This document shows positions 10,541-24,600 of a stretch of DNA of 64,000 bases, in pieces. Location: NCBI GenBank assembly GCA_013398295.1, contig VZSF01007799.1, positions 8,163 to 72,162 of the forward strand, in the 5' to 3' direction. The DNA is from Chionis minor (taxonomy: Eukaryota > Chordata > Aves > Charadriiformes > Chionididae). The notes beneath the pieces are model-generated. The model made no database searches and had not been told where the DNA came from. It saw only the letters and a list, made by a program, of their open reading frames with translations. Each line of letters begins with the position of its first letter. The stretch's first letter is position 1. The position numbers and the translations under genes are program-made.

Positions 10541-13500
10541 CACTTTTGGCCCTGCCATACCCAGCGACTGCTAAATCAGTCTCAAAAGCTGGTTCTGAGT
10601 CCTGGCAAGTGTTTGTGTCGCGCTTCCCTTGAGAAAAACCTTGTTTAACTAGAACAAGCAGGGCCTATCTGAAACTAGTTTGGACTGCAAGTGGCTATGC
10701 TTACTGCCAAGTGATCCTACAAGCTTTGCAGTCCAAAATGCAGGACGTGTCAAATCCACCTTCTCTTCAAGACCTGGTGTCTCTAGTTGGACAACCTTCT
10801 GGCCTCCAGTGTGTTACTTAAAGAAGCAAATACTGAGGTACACCTCATTTTATCCGTCACTTCGTGCTCAGTCACCTGAAAAAGATTTGTATAAAGAAAT
10901 GTTTTTAACTGGGGTAATACTGAGGCTTGATTCAACTTTGCCCAAAAGAGGGGAGGTTTCAATTTTTCCACTTTAATCTTGCCAAGTATGTCTACACTAC
11001 GTGTATAGCAATGTAGCAGAGAAACCCAAATTAATATTGTGTGACCACCATCTGCCCCCAAGTGCCCGTAGCACCCATAGCTTAGAGCAGCCAGGATGAA
11101 TCATTTTGTTGGGCTGAATTCGGGAACGAAAACACAGCACACATCCACTCCCTACCATTTACGTACTGTCCTGTTGTTGTGTACAGGCAGAATAAAAGAA
11201 TTTTTCCTCCGGTATTTCCCTTGCCTGCAGAACGTGGGCAGAAAGCCGGGCTTTCCCTCCGGGGAACCGACACACGGAGCCTTCCGCTGCTGCCCTCTCC
11301 TGGCGATACTCAGGAGAAACCCGTGCTTTGTTACCACTGAAAAGCCAAAAAAATAGATTAAAGGCTTCTCCGAACCTCTGATGTGCTGGGGTAGGTAGCT
11401 GAGCCTTTGAGTAGCAGCTTCTCCAGCGACAAATGCAATACAAGCAGCCTGGTTTGTGATACAGGACAAGTGATATTTCAGGGCAAAGTGCTAAGGAAAA
11501 AAATGGCAAGAAAAGCAGTGGGGTTTGAGAGAAAAGACTGCGTGAGAGGTTGTCTGTATGTATGTAGGATTAGACAATCTATTTAGATGAGGGGCAGGAA
11601 TGGAACGTGCTGAAGGGAAAAGGCAGCTGTTCTGCAGGTCTGAAAAGAGTATGGAATGAAGGGACGAAAATGGTCTAGAGGAAATGGCTTAGGAAAGAAG
11701 TGGATGAGGAAGACAAAACTGCAACAAACTCTTTTTATTACAGATTTTGCTAGCTAAACCAGACACAGACATTATAGTTTCCTCTTTTCTCTCCCCACCA
11801 GCATGCGCGTGCATACACAGAAACTGCTTGTTTCTCTCCGTTTCCAAGCAGTCCTGCCCTCTGAGGACCTGAGTGGGGTCAGTGTTTACTTGATGCAGTC
11901 AAGTGGTAGAGGAAGGTGGCAGGGGATGATTGTGGGAATGATTTTACTGCAGAGCAGGAGAGCGTGAGAGGGAGCAGGCAGGAGGTGGTTGGTGGGGTCA
12001 GCACAGGAAAGAAGGGATGCCATGGAGAGTATCTGGGAGTAACGGCAGGTGCCACAGGGCAAAAAAACAGAAAGGAAAGAAGATAAGGGGGATGTGGGAA
12101 GCAGAGCTGGCAATTCTCCTTTATTTTGTTTAAGAAAAAGAAAATGCAGAAAGGGGAAAGCTTTCAAGTTCTGGAGTTCAGGTGTATGTATTTGCTGAAT
12201 GTGGCTGTCTCTCCTTTGCCAGGAAGGCTGCCCAGTACTGGAGCTGCACAGCCCCTGCGGTGGGACAGTCAAAGTGAACCTCGTAGGGAGCCTGGAAGAT
12301 CATCCCGCGCTCCCCCTGCCAGCACTGGAACCATACAGCGGCATCTCAGGGGCCAGGAGAAAAACGACGCATCCAAACAAAGTCTGCCAAGTTTTCCTCG
12401 CCTCTCCCTGCCTCTCCAGCCTTGCGGCACGGCCGCAGCCTTCCCGGTCCGCAGCCACCAAGGGGTGCTGCTGCCCAACCCCAGCAGCCTGCAGGATTTG
12501 GGCTGACGAGTCTGGTGGGAATTCAGCACTCAACGGGATTTGTGGAAGCAAATAGTGTTGGCTCTCTGCCACGAAGAACAGGATTCATTCGGCTCTGCAG
12601 TGAGCAGTGCACACTGGTGTATAGACTGCCCTGCAGGTTGTACTGAACAAAGGGGGCGGGCTTGTGTTGGTCCCCTCTTTCTTGGAGGGTTAGCGTGGAG
12701 TGAACAGGTGGGATGAGGGATAAGGTCTTTAACTCTCTCAGCTTGCTCTGAAAGGATGTGTTATCTGAAGTAAAGCTCCAGGCTCTCTTACTTCCTCAGC
12801 TAGATCTCAGAGAAAGGAGAAGGCTTCTCTCAGTTGTGGTGCAATATATCTAGGGGTTCCCAGCAGCCTTGCATAATGAGGTCAAGAAAGTATTGCTAGC
12901 TACTAGTTCTCCTTTTCAACTCGTGCCTATTTACATTAAAAAACTGGTAAATAGAGAGTCATATCTCACCATGGATTGAGCCATTTTACTCCCTCCAGGG
13001 GCTGGCCAGTTGATGGAACAATCTTAATTTCAGTGTGGTTTACATGCGATGGGCCTCGGGCTGAATCTGGGGGCTGTGTCTCCAGAGAAGGTGTATTTTA
13101 GCCAGAAAGTGGGCAGGGTCTACATCCGGACTGGTGTATGCTCTGTCTGCCCTCTTCATTGCTGTTTTTGCCCTGAGCCAGCTCTCTTTAGATAGCACGG
13201 TTGTTGGATGGGGTGGGTAAGGTTTCTCTTCAGACGCACAGTCTAGCTACTCACTGGGCCAGGCTTCCTGTCTAGATCACGCAGTCTGTCCGTGAGCAGA
13301 AACCTTCCTTTGTCCAGATAACACTTGCAGGCTGTGCAGTCTCGCTGTGTGTAGCACTTGATTTCTGAGCCAGGCCAGCTCTCCACATCCAAATGACAGC
13401 CAGTGATTAAAGTCACTTGCCGCTGCGTTTGACAGAAGCAACTGACCTGTGAGTCAGCTCTGGCAAAAGCTGAAGTACTCACTGCTTTGAAGTGCCAATG

Positions 13501-16500
13501 CTTGGTGCCACATGAGACCCACCATACAAATTGTTTCTAAAAATGTTGGTTAGATATCCTCCTGAGGAGATATCAGCCCTGCCGAACAATACGGTGCTAC
13601 TACTATTAGGAAATGGCATACAACACAGACCTTTGCTGAACACGAAAAGGTGCTGCATGCTTGTGCATAATGCATGTATTTGTTCTCGTCCTCAAAGTTC
13701 CCAAATTAACTTGGCTGGGAATTCAGCTTCTGACCCTTTAATGAGCATTTTTTTTTAGAAGACGGGTAAAGTGAATGTAGCACTGGCCTGGTATTCAGCT
13801 AAAAGTCTTTTTACCAGCCACCACACAGGCAATGGCCATGCAAGCTTCCTCTGTGCAAAACCTGCTAGGGACCAGAAATGTTCAGTTTTCAGTCAGAAAA
13901 TCCTTCTGTTCAGTTGGAGCTTGGGCTGAGTGCTGAGTAAGCTGTTGCGAGGGCTAGCTGCAACACCACTTTCTAGGACATTGTGAGATGAACAGCAGGA
14001 CTGGCCTGAGAACAACGTAATCAAAAACATGGTTGTGTCCAGCACAGATACTTGGAATTGTTTCAGCACCATGTTCTGATTGTAACTTTTTCTCTGTTGA
14101 TATTAAGCCTTGTTGTGTATTAAAACTAGTAACTGGTACAGAAATTGTTTTCTAGAAGCAAGCTGTCCATGCCTGGTGCTGCCAATCTTTGTTCCAAGAC
14201 TCTATTAATATAATGGGTTGCAGCCATGCCTCTTAATACTCCAGGTCGTTTTTTTCTCTGAAGTCAGGTGGATCAGCACTGAAAGAAGAGCTCTCCAAAG
14301 AAATTCACGTGTTGCAAGAGGTGACACTAGCTACCTGCACAGCACCCACCAGCCCCAGGTGGTATGAGTGAGGGTCATCTACCTCAGTGCGATCTCATTA
14401 CTAGGAGCAGAGCCACTCAGGCAAAGCATGGCAGGTGAAATGCTCCCTGGACAGTACAGCATTTTCCTAACTTTACTCCACTTAGGGACAGGCTTTTGTG
14501 CAGAGCCCAGGAGTTAAGAAGCCTGGTTAATCTGAACCCTGATAGTAGCACCCAGGCGCAGGCTGACAGTCAGGAACATGTGAAATGATTCAATCTTTCA
14601 GTTAGTCTCTACCACCTACTTTTTTATGCAGTCACCACACACAGTCTTGCACTCCCTGTCCAATACTGCTTAGCGAGAATCACTTCTAACTGTGTCCTTT
14701 TCCTTTAATTCAAGCATTTCTTGTAATGGGGCTTTCCCATTCACAACAATTCCCAGGGGTGCACAGTGCCTGGCACGCTGGTCCGTGTGTACGCACCGGC
14801 ACTGGCACGTGAGCGTGTGTGTGCGTGTGTGCACTCAGATGTGCTTCACTGCAGCTGCAGAATTAGAGCAAAAAATGTCGATGGTACAAAGTGTTCCAGC
14901 TGACTTCATTTCCTGCTGATAACTCCCTGAAGAGGAGGGTGAGGCTTGGCGTCCACAGTGTTAGTTTAACACTGAGGGGCGAGGGCAGGGTCGGTGGGAG
15001 CAGATACTTCAGAACACAGTTAGTAGAACGGTGGGTTCAAAAAAGCGAGTTTCCCATAGAAAACGCGCTGTTCACGTTGGCTTCCTGTCAGCTTGCCATT
15101 GTCGGAGGAGCTGATGTGCACGCCCAACCCAAAACAGGATGTTGGCTTTTAGAGTTGATTGATCTTTGAAATGCAAATGCTTTTTCTCTGTGGTTACCTT
15201 ATCCCCTTTTTTCAGTTAAGAATTGAGTTGCTTGGGGTGGGAACAGGAAGGTTTGAGACCCCATGCCCAACATGGTAACAGCTGCTGCTTAATAGTATGA
15301 ATTCTGGAAAATGATGTGGATAGCAGCAGCCAAAGCCAGACAGAGCAGTGGACAGAACAATCTCACATACTGGCACTGAACAGACGAACTCTACTAAGTC
15401 CTTAACAAATGCCTTAACAAAATGCACAGAATCAATATGTCTTGCAGGGACGCATAGCTCCTTCCAACTTTTGCTTATCCACCACCCTGACAAATATAAC
15501 TTCCCAGATTCGGCACCTACACAGACACCCCCAGGCTGCGATAACTCTGTGGGCACAAATACCTGAGTCAAAGTTTCAGATGCCTTCAAAAGCTTTCTTT
15601 CCTGAGTGGTCTCTGAACAACGGATTGCCCTGTCCCTGCATCTCCTTCCTGTTGACCTACAGAGGCCCCATTGTCCATACTTCATAGCCAAAATGCAAGA
15701 GGCCAGCAAATATTACACATGGTGTTCCTGAGCATGGCAGAACTAGCAATGCTACCTCTTTCGCAGGCATGCCAGGATAAAGGATCTCCCTGCACCTCAA
15801 CCCCACATGCTGCCTGTAGCAGGAGTACTGGTCATTTGGCCTGAAGCTAACTTGATGTTTTGGGCTCACACATCTTGAAAAGAATCAGCTGGGAAGCTGC
15901 AAAATCCAGGGGTCCAAAATCGCAACGTTTTCTCACTCAGATGAAATTTCGCCCTAGAGTCTGTTTTAGCAGCAATTGAGATGACTGCATTTTTTTCCTC
16001 CTCAGCAGAACACATCTAGAAACTTTTCTTTGCATATACGAAGAACTTAGTCTCATAGACACTGCTCTATCCCAGAAGGTGTGTAAACACAGATACGCAC
16101 AGAGGTGCAGAGTCATACTCTAAAATATATCACATTCATACTTGCACATACACATCATGTGAAACACCCATTTCCTCAGTATAACCTCCCTTAATAATGT
16201 TTGTCACAAGGTTCTTGCAGTTAAAGCATGGTTGGTTGTTTGTTTCAGATCTTCTCGTGTTTTTCAGTCCAGCAAGAAGAAAGTCTAGAGCAAATCCACA
16301 CCTCACACCTTCCTGTCTGGAGAAAAACATACACTGTGTTTCTGCGTGTTCTCTCCTTGCTCCTTCAGGAAGGAAGATTTAGCCTTAATAAACTGAGTAC
16401 TGGCTACCACACTCAGAGCAATGGCATTTGGGAATCCTGCTGGCAGAAAGGGTTTGCCTTGTGGCAAGATACATGGGAGCTGAAATAAATAGAGTGAAGA

Positions 16501-18400
16501 ATTGTGGTGAGGCAGCTGCAACTACCTTTGCTTTATTAGTACGGGTAAAGTGATACCGTCTCTGCCTAGCAGTTTCCTTTTCTGTAGACCTACGCAAACG
16601 CTTTCCTCCGTGCAGTACAACCCCTGAAAGATGAAAGAAAATACTGAAGAAGACCCTGCGTGGCATGAAGCACCCATCGGAGGTATGTGATTTTGACGGT
16701 CTGTCACGAGGCGGACATCTTGAAAACGACACTTGTGGGCAATGCCCGCAGTGAAATCCCTGAGCATGAAACCCGCCTTCTGCCCAGACAGCAGTCAAAG
16801 CATGGGCAGCCAAAGCACCCTGCCCTCCCCACTTCACCCTGCTTCTCTGTTCGGTTCCTATCCCCTCTCCTAGCGTACCATTGACAGGACTTTAAGAAGT
16901 CAATAGGATTTCCAATCAAGAAGGAATTTAATTTTTATATTTCTTTTAGATTTTTAATTATTTTCTTATAGCTGCGGCATCTTCTGGTTGCTTACAGCAG
17001 AGGAGGTTTTCAACTAACCCAGTGTTTCGGCAGTAGAGGATTAATTCGTCCTCTTGCCCAATCTCCGGACGGCAGCAACTCAGCCTAACATTCGTTTGGC
17101 TAAGGACCGAGTAACCACTGTATATTGAATTTGGGAGATAACGAGGTCATGATTTAAATCTGCTAATTCCACAGGACTCCTACAGCATGCAGTACAGCAA
17201 CAGTTAACCATACTGTAAGAACAACTATGGCAAGAAGATTTGTCAGTAACAATAATCTGGGATATCATGATGGTCACATTTAAATCCATTCTGGAGTGTT
17301 TTCCTCTGCCATAGCCATCAGGGACTTGTGAAACACTGCAAAAGAAAAGTATGCATCCCTTTCAGAAAAGATGCTTTAACCCTTTTCTGCCCCTGAGGTA
17401 TCATCCCAAAATGACGACATGTCATTGTGTCACTTTGCAGCTGCATGCAAGGCAAGGAAGCCAGCAGAAGACAAAAGGGAGTGTTTCCAAATTCCTCTGC
17501 ACCACCCTGCTCTCAAGAGGTGGGGACTGAAATTCTTGAGGAGCATATGCAAACAGTTGCTAAAAGAGATGTCTAGTTTACAACACTGCAATCTGAAGGG
17601 AAGGGGAAACCATAGCAAAACATTCCTGAGGCTTATTTTTTCCCATCTGAAGTTTTCTACCACCACGGAAGCTTCTCTCTTCCAGTGCACAAGTCTGTCC
17701 TTCCTTGTGAAGGGAGAGAAGAACATCCTGCACCTTGGGACCTGATAATGTGAGACACAAATTTAGGGTGGAAAGAGTTAAGTCCTGCTTTGCAGCTAGC
17801 CAGTGACACCTTGCATGGGGACCCTCTGCTGGTGCCCACATTTGTGTGGTGCCCTCCACAGCGGAGCCCTGATCTCTCACTGAGGAATCAGCCAGCAGCA
17901 CGGTGCTGCTGATATTACTGTCATCCCTGGGAGTCCCAGCCATGCACCAGGACACCGAAGCCTTAAATTCTGTTCAAATGCAATAATCATCCCTGCTGTG
18001 CTCCTCTTCTGCCTCTCTAACCAATCTAAAGGCACTCCACTGCTGATTGAAATGAAATAAAAGTGTGAAGGAAGAGAGAACGGAAACTGCAGTTAGAGGA
18101 AAAAAAAGATCCTCCTCACAAATAAACAACAAGGAAGAGACTCTGCAGACTTGGAGAAGGAAACATGGACAGGGAAGAGATCCAGGCAGGGACACCGGGG
18201 AGCAGCTGCAAGCAATGGAGAGAAACAGAGGCAAAATGGGACAGACGGGTGGGAAAATGAAGATAAGGTGACAGAAAATAAGAAGGGGAGAAAGACAAGA
18301 AGGGACAAAATGCACATGTGGTGGCCCCAAGTTTGGGCGCAGCAGCAGGGTTTGCTGCTCGTTGTCTCATGAGCCCAGCGCTCCGGGAAGGACAGTATCT
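10541..18400. other. Intergenic region between CREG1 and RCSD1
   Basis: About 8 kb with no exon, RNA gene or repeat that I can identify. Short open frames occur on both strands (for example 12126-12555 and 15212-15709) without conserved motifs or splice partners. A GT-rich patch lies near 14812-14832. Confidence 0.55.
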
Positions 18401-18429
18401 GTTTAGATTTGTGTCTAAATTTAAACCCT

Positions 18430-18675
18430 GATTGCCTTGCCTCCCCCTCCTCTCCCCTCCCTCCCTTCCTCTCACCCACCCGCCCTTCTTCCTTGTTCGT
18501 AGTGCAGGGCCACTCGCTGGGCTCTCTCAGTTTTCAAGCTGAGCAGGAGCTGGGATATTACATACCCTCCACAGCGGCACGATTTTGCTCTGGCTCGGCT
18601 GAAGTTTTCCCACAGATAAGAGGGAAAGGGGTGGGGAAGCAAGACTGCCCCGAGGACACCTCTCTCTTGCACGAC
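18430..18675 (+). promoter_or_regulatory. RCSD1: RCSD1 proximal promoter and 5' UTR (predicted)
   Basis: Sequence immediately upstream of the RCSD1 start codon. A pyrimidine tract (about 18438-18492, CCCCTCCTCTCCCCTCCCTC-like) is followed by a GATA-type motif AGATAAG at 18614-18620. There is no CpG island here, unlike CREG1 and MPZL1. That, and the GATA site, fit a tissue-restricted (blood-cell) promoter, as known for mammalian RCSD1. The start site is not determined. Confidence 0.5.
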
Positions 18676-18681
18676 ATGGAG
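18676..18681 (+). CDS. RCSD1: RCSD1 coding exon 1 (ATG GAG only)
   Basis: The coding part is just Met-Glu, followed by donor GTAAAG. The ATG has G at -3 and G at +4. Joined to the acceptor at 43920 it gives [13 protein letters not shown], against MEERPAETNANVD in human. That match, with the promoter context, is why this ATG is chosen. Two codons give little statistical power, so a transcript is needed to confirm it. Confidence 0.75.
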
Positions 18682-21600
18682 GTAAAGAAAACTTTTATTT
18701 CCACTAGCTTGTGACTGGCTCCTCGATCTGCATTAGCTCCACCTTGCAAGGCAATTTCTCACTAAAGGCAGCTCAAAATATCTTTTCACTGAGGTTCAGA
18801 TAAGTGTCTTTTTCCCCCACCCCAGCCTCTGCCACACACCTCAGAAAATTTTGTGTGTTTTAGTCCAGATTTGGAAAGTAGGGGGACAGTATGGGGAGAA
18901 ATTACATCTGTGAAAGGGGAAAGGACTGCCATTTACTTTTTTGGTCTCTAAGGTGGGAAAGAGAGTTACATTTTAAAAGCTATCATTTTGAAAGGAGGTT
19001 TTAGAAATTGAGTAAAAATGAGGACGTAAGGAGAACTGAACAAACCGTACAGGATTAGTGGGCTCCTTGGGGTTGATTCCTACCCAACCCATGCAGCAGC
19101 AGCTGTGATTTGGACCCTAAGCGGTGTGTCCCCCTGTTCCACATGGATCGTGTGGTCTCACTTTCATTATCGATAGAGCATTTTGGTTTAGGAAAGAGGA
19201 CCCAAGAACTGTTTCTTTGGTGAGGTAAATGGCGAGTGCACCCCCAGAGGGCTTCCCGTGCCTTTCTCCGTGCTGTGTGTTCTGTGCTGTAGGAGAATCG
19301 GAGTTCTTGTCTCTGGGTGGGCTCATGGCTGGTGGACAGGGGTGTAGAAGCAGGAGTCAGGCTTTCCTGGCGTTTCAGTCCAAGACTTCTCCTGTGTAGC
19401 ACCCTCTTGGGCAAGGCAGTTCACCTCCCCTTGCATCTTTTCCCATTCATATGAAACAGGAGCGATGCTGCTTGCTTCCCTCATGTCAGACCAGATTCTC
19501 TAGGTTTTCAAACAGTTTTTTAAGTGGCAGAGGAAAAAAAATATTTATTTTTAGGAGGGGCACAGGAGATAGAAAGGCGATTACAACACTGGCAAAACCT
19601 CAAATTATGAAACAGGACTTTTGGTATTTCTCTCAGCTAAACACAGATCTTACTAAACACTTAATATTATCTTCCCAGAGAAGCTTTTTCTGTGTCAGTG
19701 CAGCCCCAACAGCAGGGGACACACAACAAAGGCAGGGAACAGTGTGCTTGAGGCACCACTACAATTTTTCTTTGAAGATTTCCACCGCATAACTCAGCTG
19801 GGCAGTTTTGATAACGCCCAGGTGCTAACATCGCAATTCTTGTTATCTTTGCTGGCCTGCCCTACAGGCAAGGGTAAAGATCAGACATGTTCATTACAAG
19901 AAATGTCCTCAACAAACCATCTAAACAGGTTTTGCTGTGGAGAAGGACCAAGCAGTGATCAAATCAACTCAGCACAGACTACATGTGGCATGACAAGTAT
20001 ATAGCTTTGTAAGGGTTTTTAGGTTTGATAGAGCCTGCATCAGTAGCCGTTAATGCTTGTTTTATTCTTTTTCACTATATAGTATCCTGTGATGTCTCAG
20101 AGGGAGGGGGAGTTGAACTCTTAACTTGTTGTAACTGCTGTGCACAATAAGCCACATATGAGGCAAAGACTACCTTAGGACTGAAGCAGATATTGTGTCA
20201 TGTTGAGGACACTCTCCCCCACCCCCTGGTCCTCTCCACACACAGAGGACTGACTGCACCCCTCAAGTATTTTCCGTTGTCTGCCACAGCGGTGTCTCAG
20301 ACTAGAAAGGGACAGACCTACCATTTCCTTCTGGGAGACACGTGTGACACATACGGCAGGTCTAACGGTCAGGAAGCTTCTCTGAAGTATTTAATTTAAG
20401 ACTTTTTGATGCTTGATTCTGTTTCTTTACTTCTATTTCCCACTCTTTCTCTGTTAATTTGTTTTCTGATCATTTGTAGATTGCTGCATCCATTCTTATA
20501 TTTAAAACATCTTAACTCCCAAGACATTTTTTAAGTAGTGCACATGGTCTTCCCTTCCAGCCCCAGCCCTCCAAAAAGGTGGTTAATGTCCCAAAGGTAA
20601 GAAGATACTACACCAAAATAGAGCCAAGAGCAAAGACTTGAGTTCCCACCTGCCAGTTCTCTGCTCTGTTTCTTCCTGAGAGCTTTTCACAGGCACCCTG
20701 AGCAGGACCCAGAGACATGCGACAGCCTTTTGCTTTAAAAAACAGATTTAATGGTCCTGTGCAACAGGAACAAAAAGTTGTGTCATTTCCCCATTTGCTT
20801 CATCAGTGGCAGGCAGAGCTGCTCCGTGCTTTGCTGCTGGCATAACTGGCAAGCTCTTTGCTCTAGTGGGACACATGAGGATTACCAGTATTAGGGAAAA
20901 AAGGGCAGAGGACTGATCTAGCCAGCTGATTTCCATCATGTCTCTGGCAGGAAGACCCTAGTTTTGACAAACCCGCAGAAGCAAGATAGTTAGGATCACT
21001 TTCCTTGGGTGGTTAGTGTGGTTTTTGCTGCTCCTTAGGGGCTAGTACCTACAGTCTTAGCCATTCTGCTGCCAGGAACATGTCACATTGAAAGCAGTAA
21101 CTGTAACCATTTAAGATCCCAAAGAGGGAGAAAAAGGCAGCAAAACCCTGTTCTTGCAGTTCATGTAATTTTGTGAGTCTGCTCATCTTCAGCGTTTTGG
21201 GGTTTTTTGTGAAGATCAACTTCCTGATGCAGGATAGATTTGAGAATCGGTTTTCTTTCCAGTGTTACAGCTGATGAAAGAAACTTGAAATCATGAAGCT
21301 TGTATCACAGACTGGTAACATGAGTTCATACAAAAAATTTGTAAAGCTGACACTGATGAAAGCTAAGCCACTTGTAAAAAAGCAGCCATTAAACATTCTT
21401 TACGTTCACAGTACAACAAGGATCAGAAATTATTGGGCTGGTTTGTTACTTTACACCTTCAGAGTTGGTTTAAGCTGTCTATGTCCCATAGCCATACCAA
21501 ATCTTGGAGATGCAGTGGGTTAAGACATCCACTGAAAGTGCTTGTGGTTTTCTGCAGCCCATATTCAACAGGACTCATGGCATTCCTCTTCCCAGCCTCT

Positions 21601-24600
21601 CTGTAGGAGCTTGGGAGCATGGAGACATTTGAACTTTGCTTGCACAGCAAGGGGAAGCGATCCAGGACTAAGTAGTTGCACTTCAGTGGCTCCCTATGGT
21701 GCAATGGGCTGCCTAAGCTGGGAAGGTGCATCAACCAGGTTTATTTTGGGAAGGCTCCACTCTTCTTTGTGCCGACCAACAGATTTAATTTCTTTCTGCG
21801 ACATCCCCGTTCCCATGTCTCTTCTCTACAACTAGCTCCTGCTAGATCATCATTTTGCCTGTTGCTACACCAGCTCAGGAGAGGGAAAGCTTTTCCAGGG
21901 TTGACAGCAGTTCTCTGCTCACTTCACTACCTCCCTTCTGGGCAACCTACTGGACATGGCCTTGGTCCCAGGCCCTATGCTCCCCCAACACCACAATGTC
22001 CTCATCTGGGGCATCTGGGAAGTGATGGGGCCACTGCTCTTTCCAGTAAAGCTCCCTCCTGTGTCAAGTGAGGATACAACAAAGAGGCCTCACTCCTCTA
22101 ATGAGCAGCAGAGCAATGTGGAGAAAATTCCTCTTGCCCTCTGCTTCCCATTTCAGTGGGAGTCTGCAGAAACCTCTAAGGGTTCAAACATGTCCTCTCC
22201 TTCAACAGGTGAGGTCAGAAGCCACTACTGGCTGTGGTCAGTCAGACATCGTGACTGAACACATTTCCAGGTCTAATAACGCAATTGCTGCATCCTTCCA
22301 GGAGCCATGGGAAATAATGCCCTTGCCCAAACTACAGGGCAGCTTCTTTTCAGCAGAGGCACTTACCATGTCCCTAGGAAAACTGCACTAAGGATATGTG
22401 ACCTGACATCCAGGAGGACTGAAGCGGAGGGGATGGAGGAGCGGGTACTTTGTACAGTGCAGCTGAGAGGGCAGAAACTGGTGCCTTTATGGTCCTCCCA
22501 GCAGCAGGACAGTAAGCCACGCAGAGGTGAGCCAGGCTGAGCGAGGTCTCTGCCCACCCTTGCAGCTGCGGAGCCAAGATTAAGTACAGGCATTACACCA
22601 CAGCTAGCTCTGCCAGGAAACAATTTCCCTTTCTCAAGAAGCTCTGCTGCTTGGCTTTCGTTCCAAAAGTCAAAACATTCCTTTTCCACTCTTCTTTTTT
22701 CTTTTTGCTTAACAGAACATTTTAACCTCAAATACACTTGTTTTCAGTGTTTCCTCCCAAATTCATCAAAATGACATTCATGCAGAATGTCTGTGTAGAT
22801 AAAGGGAAGAGTATTTAAATATAATAGGAGAGGTACCATATGACCCCATTTTACTCCTCAGGTCTGGGCAGATAGAGGACCTGCCTGACAGCAGATAGCA
22901 TGTCTGCAGCAGAGCTGAAAAGGATCAGGTTCATCAGGATCATCCCAGCAACTGGACGAAGTCCTCCTCTTGAAGGACAGAAAGGAACAAACCCAGACAC
23001 CATGGATGGTGCTGTCACCCTTGCTTGAATCTAGCAGAGACCCCAGAGTAAATGGTTTGCAGAATTAAAACTTTTCCTGTGTCACTGGAGAAGGGATGAC
23101 TCTTCTGAATCCCTATTCTTCCTCACTCCCCCATTTTAATCTTCGGATGTCTGAGTATTCCAGATCATGACAATACAATTTTGGAAAAGCCTTTTTTCCT
23201 GTATTCCACAGTCTAATTGGCAGGACATGACTGTTACTGTTGAGCAACATATCATGCATACTTTCTCTCATACGTTCCCAGGATCAGCTTATCTGAAGAA
23301 CAGGGGAAAATGTCAGCATTGCTTTATCAATAGGTGCTGCTAGGAAATTCTGCTGGTTTTCGTCATGGAAATGACCGAGCCCATACAAACCAGGGGTAGT
23401 TCTCCTGTTTCCAAGTAGTTGGTTAACAGTTGTACAGGGGTGGATACTCCTTTTCCTAAAAGAGCAACTCTGCAGCTTGAGTTTGGGATCTGAGATGACA
23501 GCTGTACCCAGCAGCAAAAGAACCTGTTTGGAGGACCTGTCTGTCTTACTGGTGAAGCCTTCTTGCTACCTGTAGGTGCTGCAATACTGCAGAGACACAG
23601 CTTGTCTTGGTGACTTACAGATAATTATATGCCTGTAGCAGTTTGCAACACGGCATGCATAAGGATCAATTTGGTCCAGAGGCAGGAGATCTGTTGTGTA
23701 GGAAGTTATTACTACACACTCACTGCACAGTTGCTTCACACAATGTATCCAGCTATGAGTCTTATGCCAGAAAGGCTTTTACATTTATATCAAGTCTGAG
23801 GCATATCTTTACGATATCTTATCACCAGTATAAGGGTCCCAGTAATGTACTGCAAGGATGAGGCTTATCTGCCCCATTAGTGCCACATGAAGTTTTCACC
23901 TGTTAAAAAGAAGAAAAAAAAAAAAAAAACCAAACCCCAAACATCAGACCAAAGTCTTGTCAGTTTTGAGTACATCACTTGCTAAAAGCAAAGACCAGGA
24001 CCTTGCTTACCAGGTTGGCAGCTGGTACAGATGCATGCCCTTTTCTTTTTGTTCTTCAGCATCAGATTTTTAAAAAGCTCTAAACCCACACAAGTGGCAA
24101 GGTGGTAAGCTGGTTTTTGCATACAAGTGTCCTTACACAAATAAACCTGATTACCCTTTGTAACAAGATGCACACAGTGTTTTGGTCAGTGTGGATGACT
24201 AGTGGCCAATCTGGAAAGGGTATTGATTAACCACTGCCAGCTCCAACAAAGCCACTGTTCCTCTCGGGCTTCTCAAATGCATGGTCTCAGCATGACTGGA
24301 CCACAACTCAGATTGTGCTTTTGTACAAGTTGGTAGCTATGGCACGCAGTAGCGCTTTTCTGAGCATCTTGAAGTAGTTCTTCACAGAAGGTAATACCTT
24401 TCCCTCATGGTCTGTCACTGAACCAACTACATGCTGCTTCTTAAGGCAAGAGATGTATTGCTCACATAGATCACAGCTTTTCAAGCACAGAGAATTAATG
24501 TGTGCAGTTTGGAAAGCCTCAGTGTCTAAAGGATGCAGACCAACGACTTGTTCAGAGAAAGACACAAAAATGCAAAGGAGAGGGAGAGCTGACTCAGAAG

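Noticed and set aside
9387..10632. Long plus-strand open frames (278 and 339 codons) across CREG1 exon 1 and its promoter
   Set aside because: They are antisense to the verified CREG1 exon and arise from stop-poor CpG-island sequence. The products are Arg/Pro/Ala-rich with no domain.
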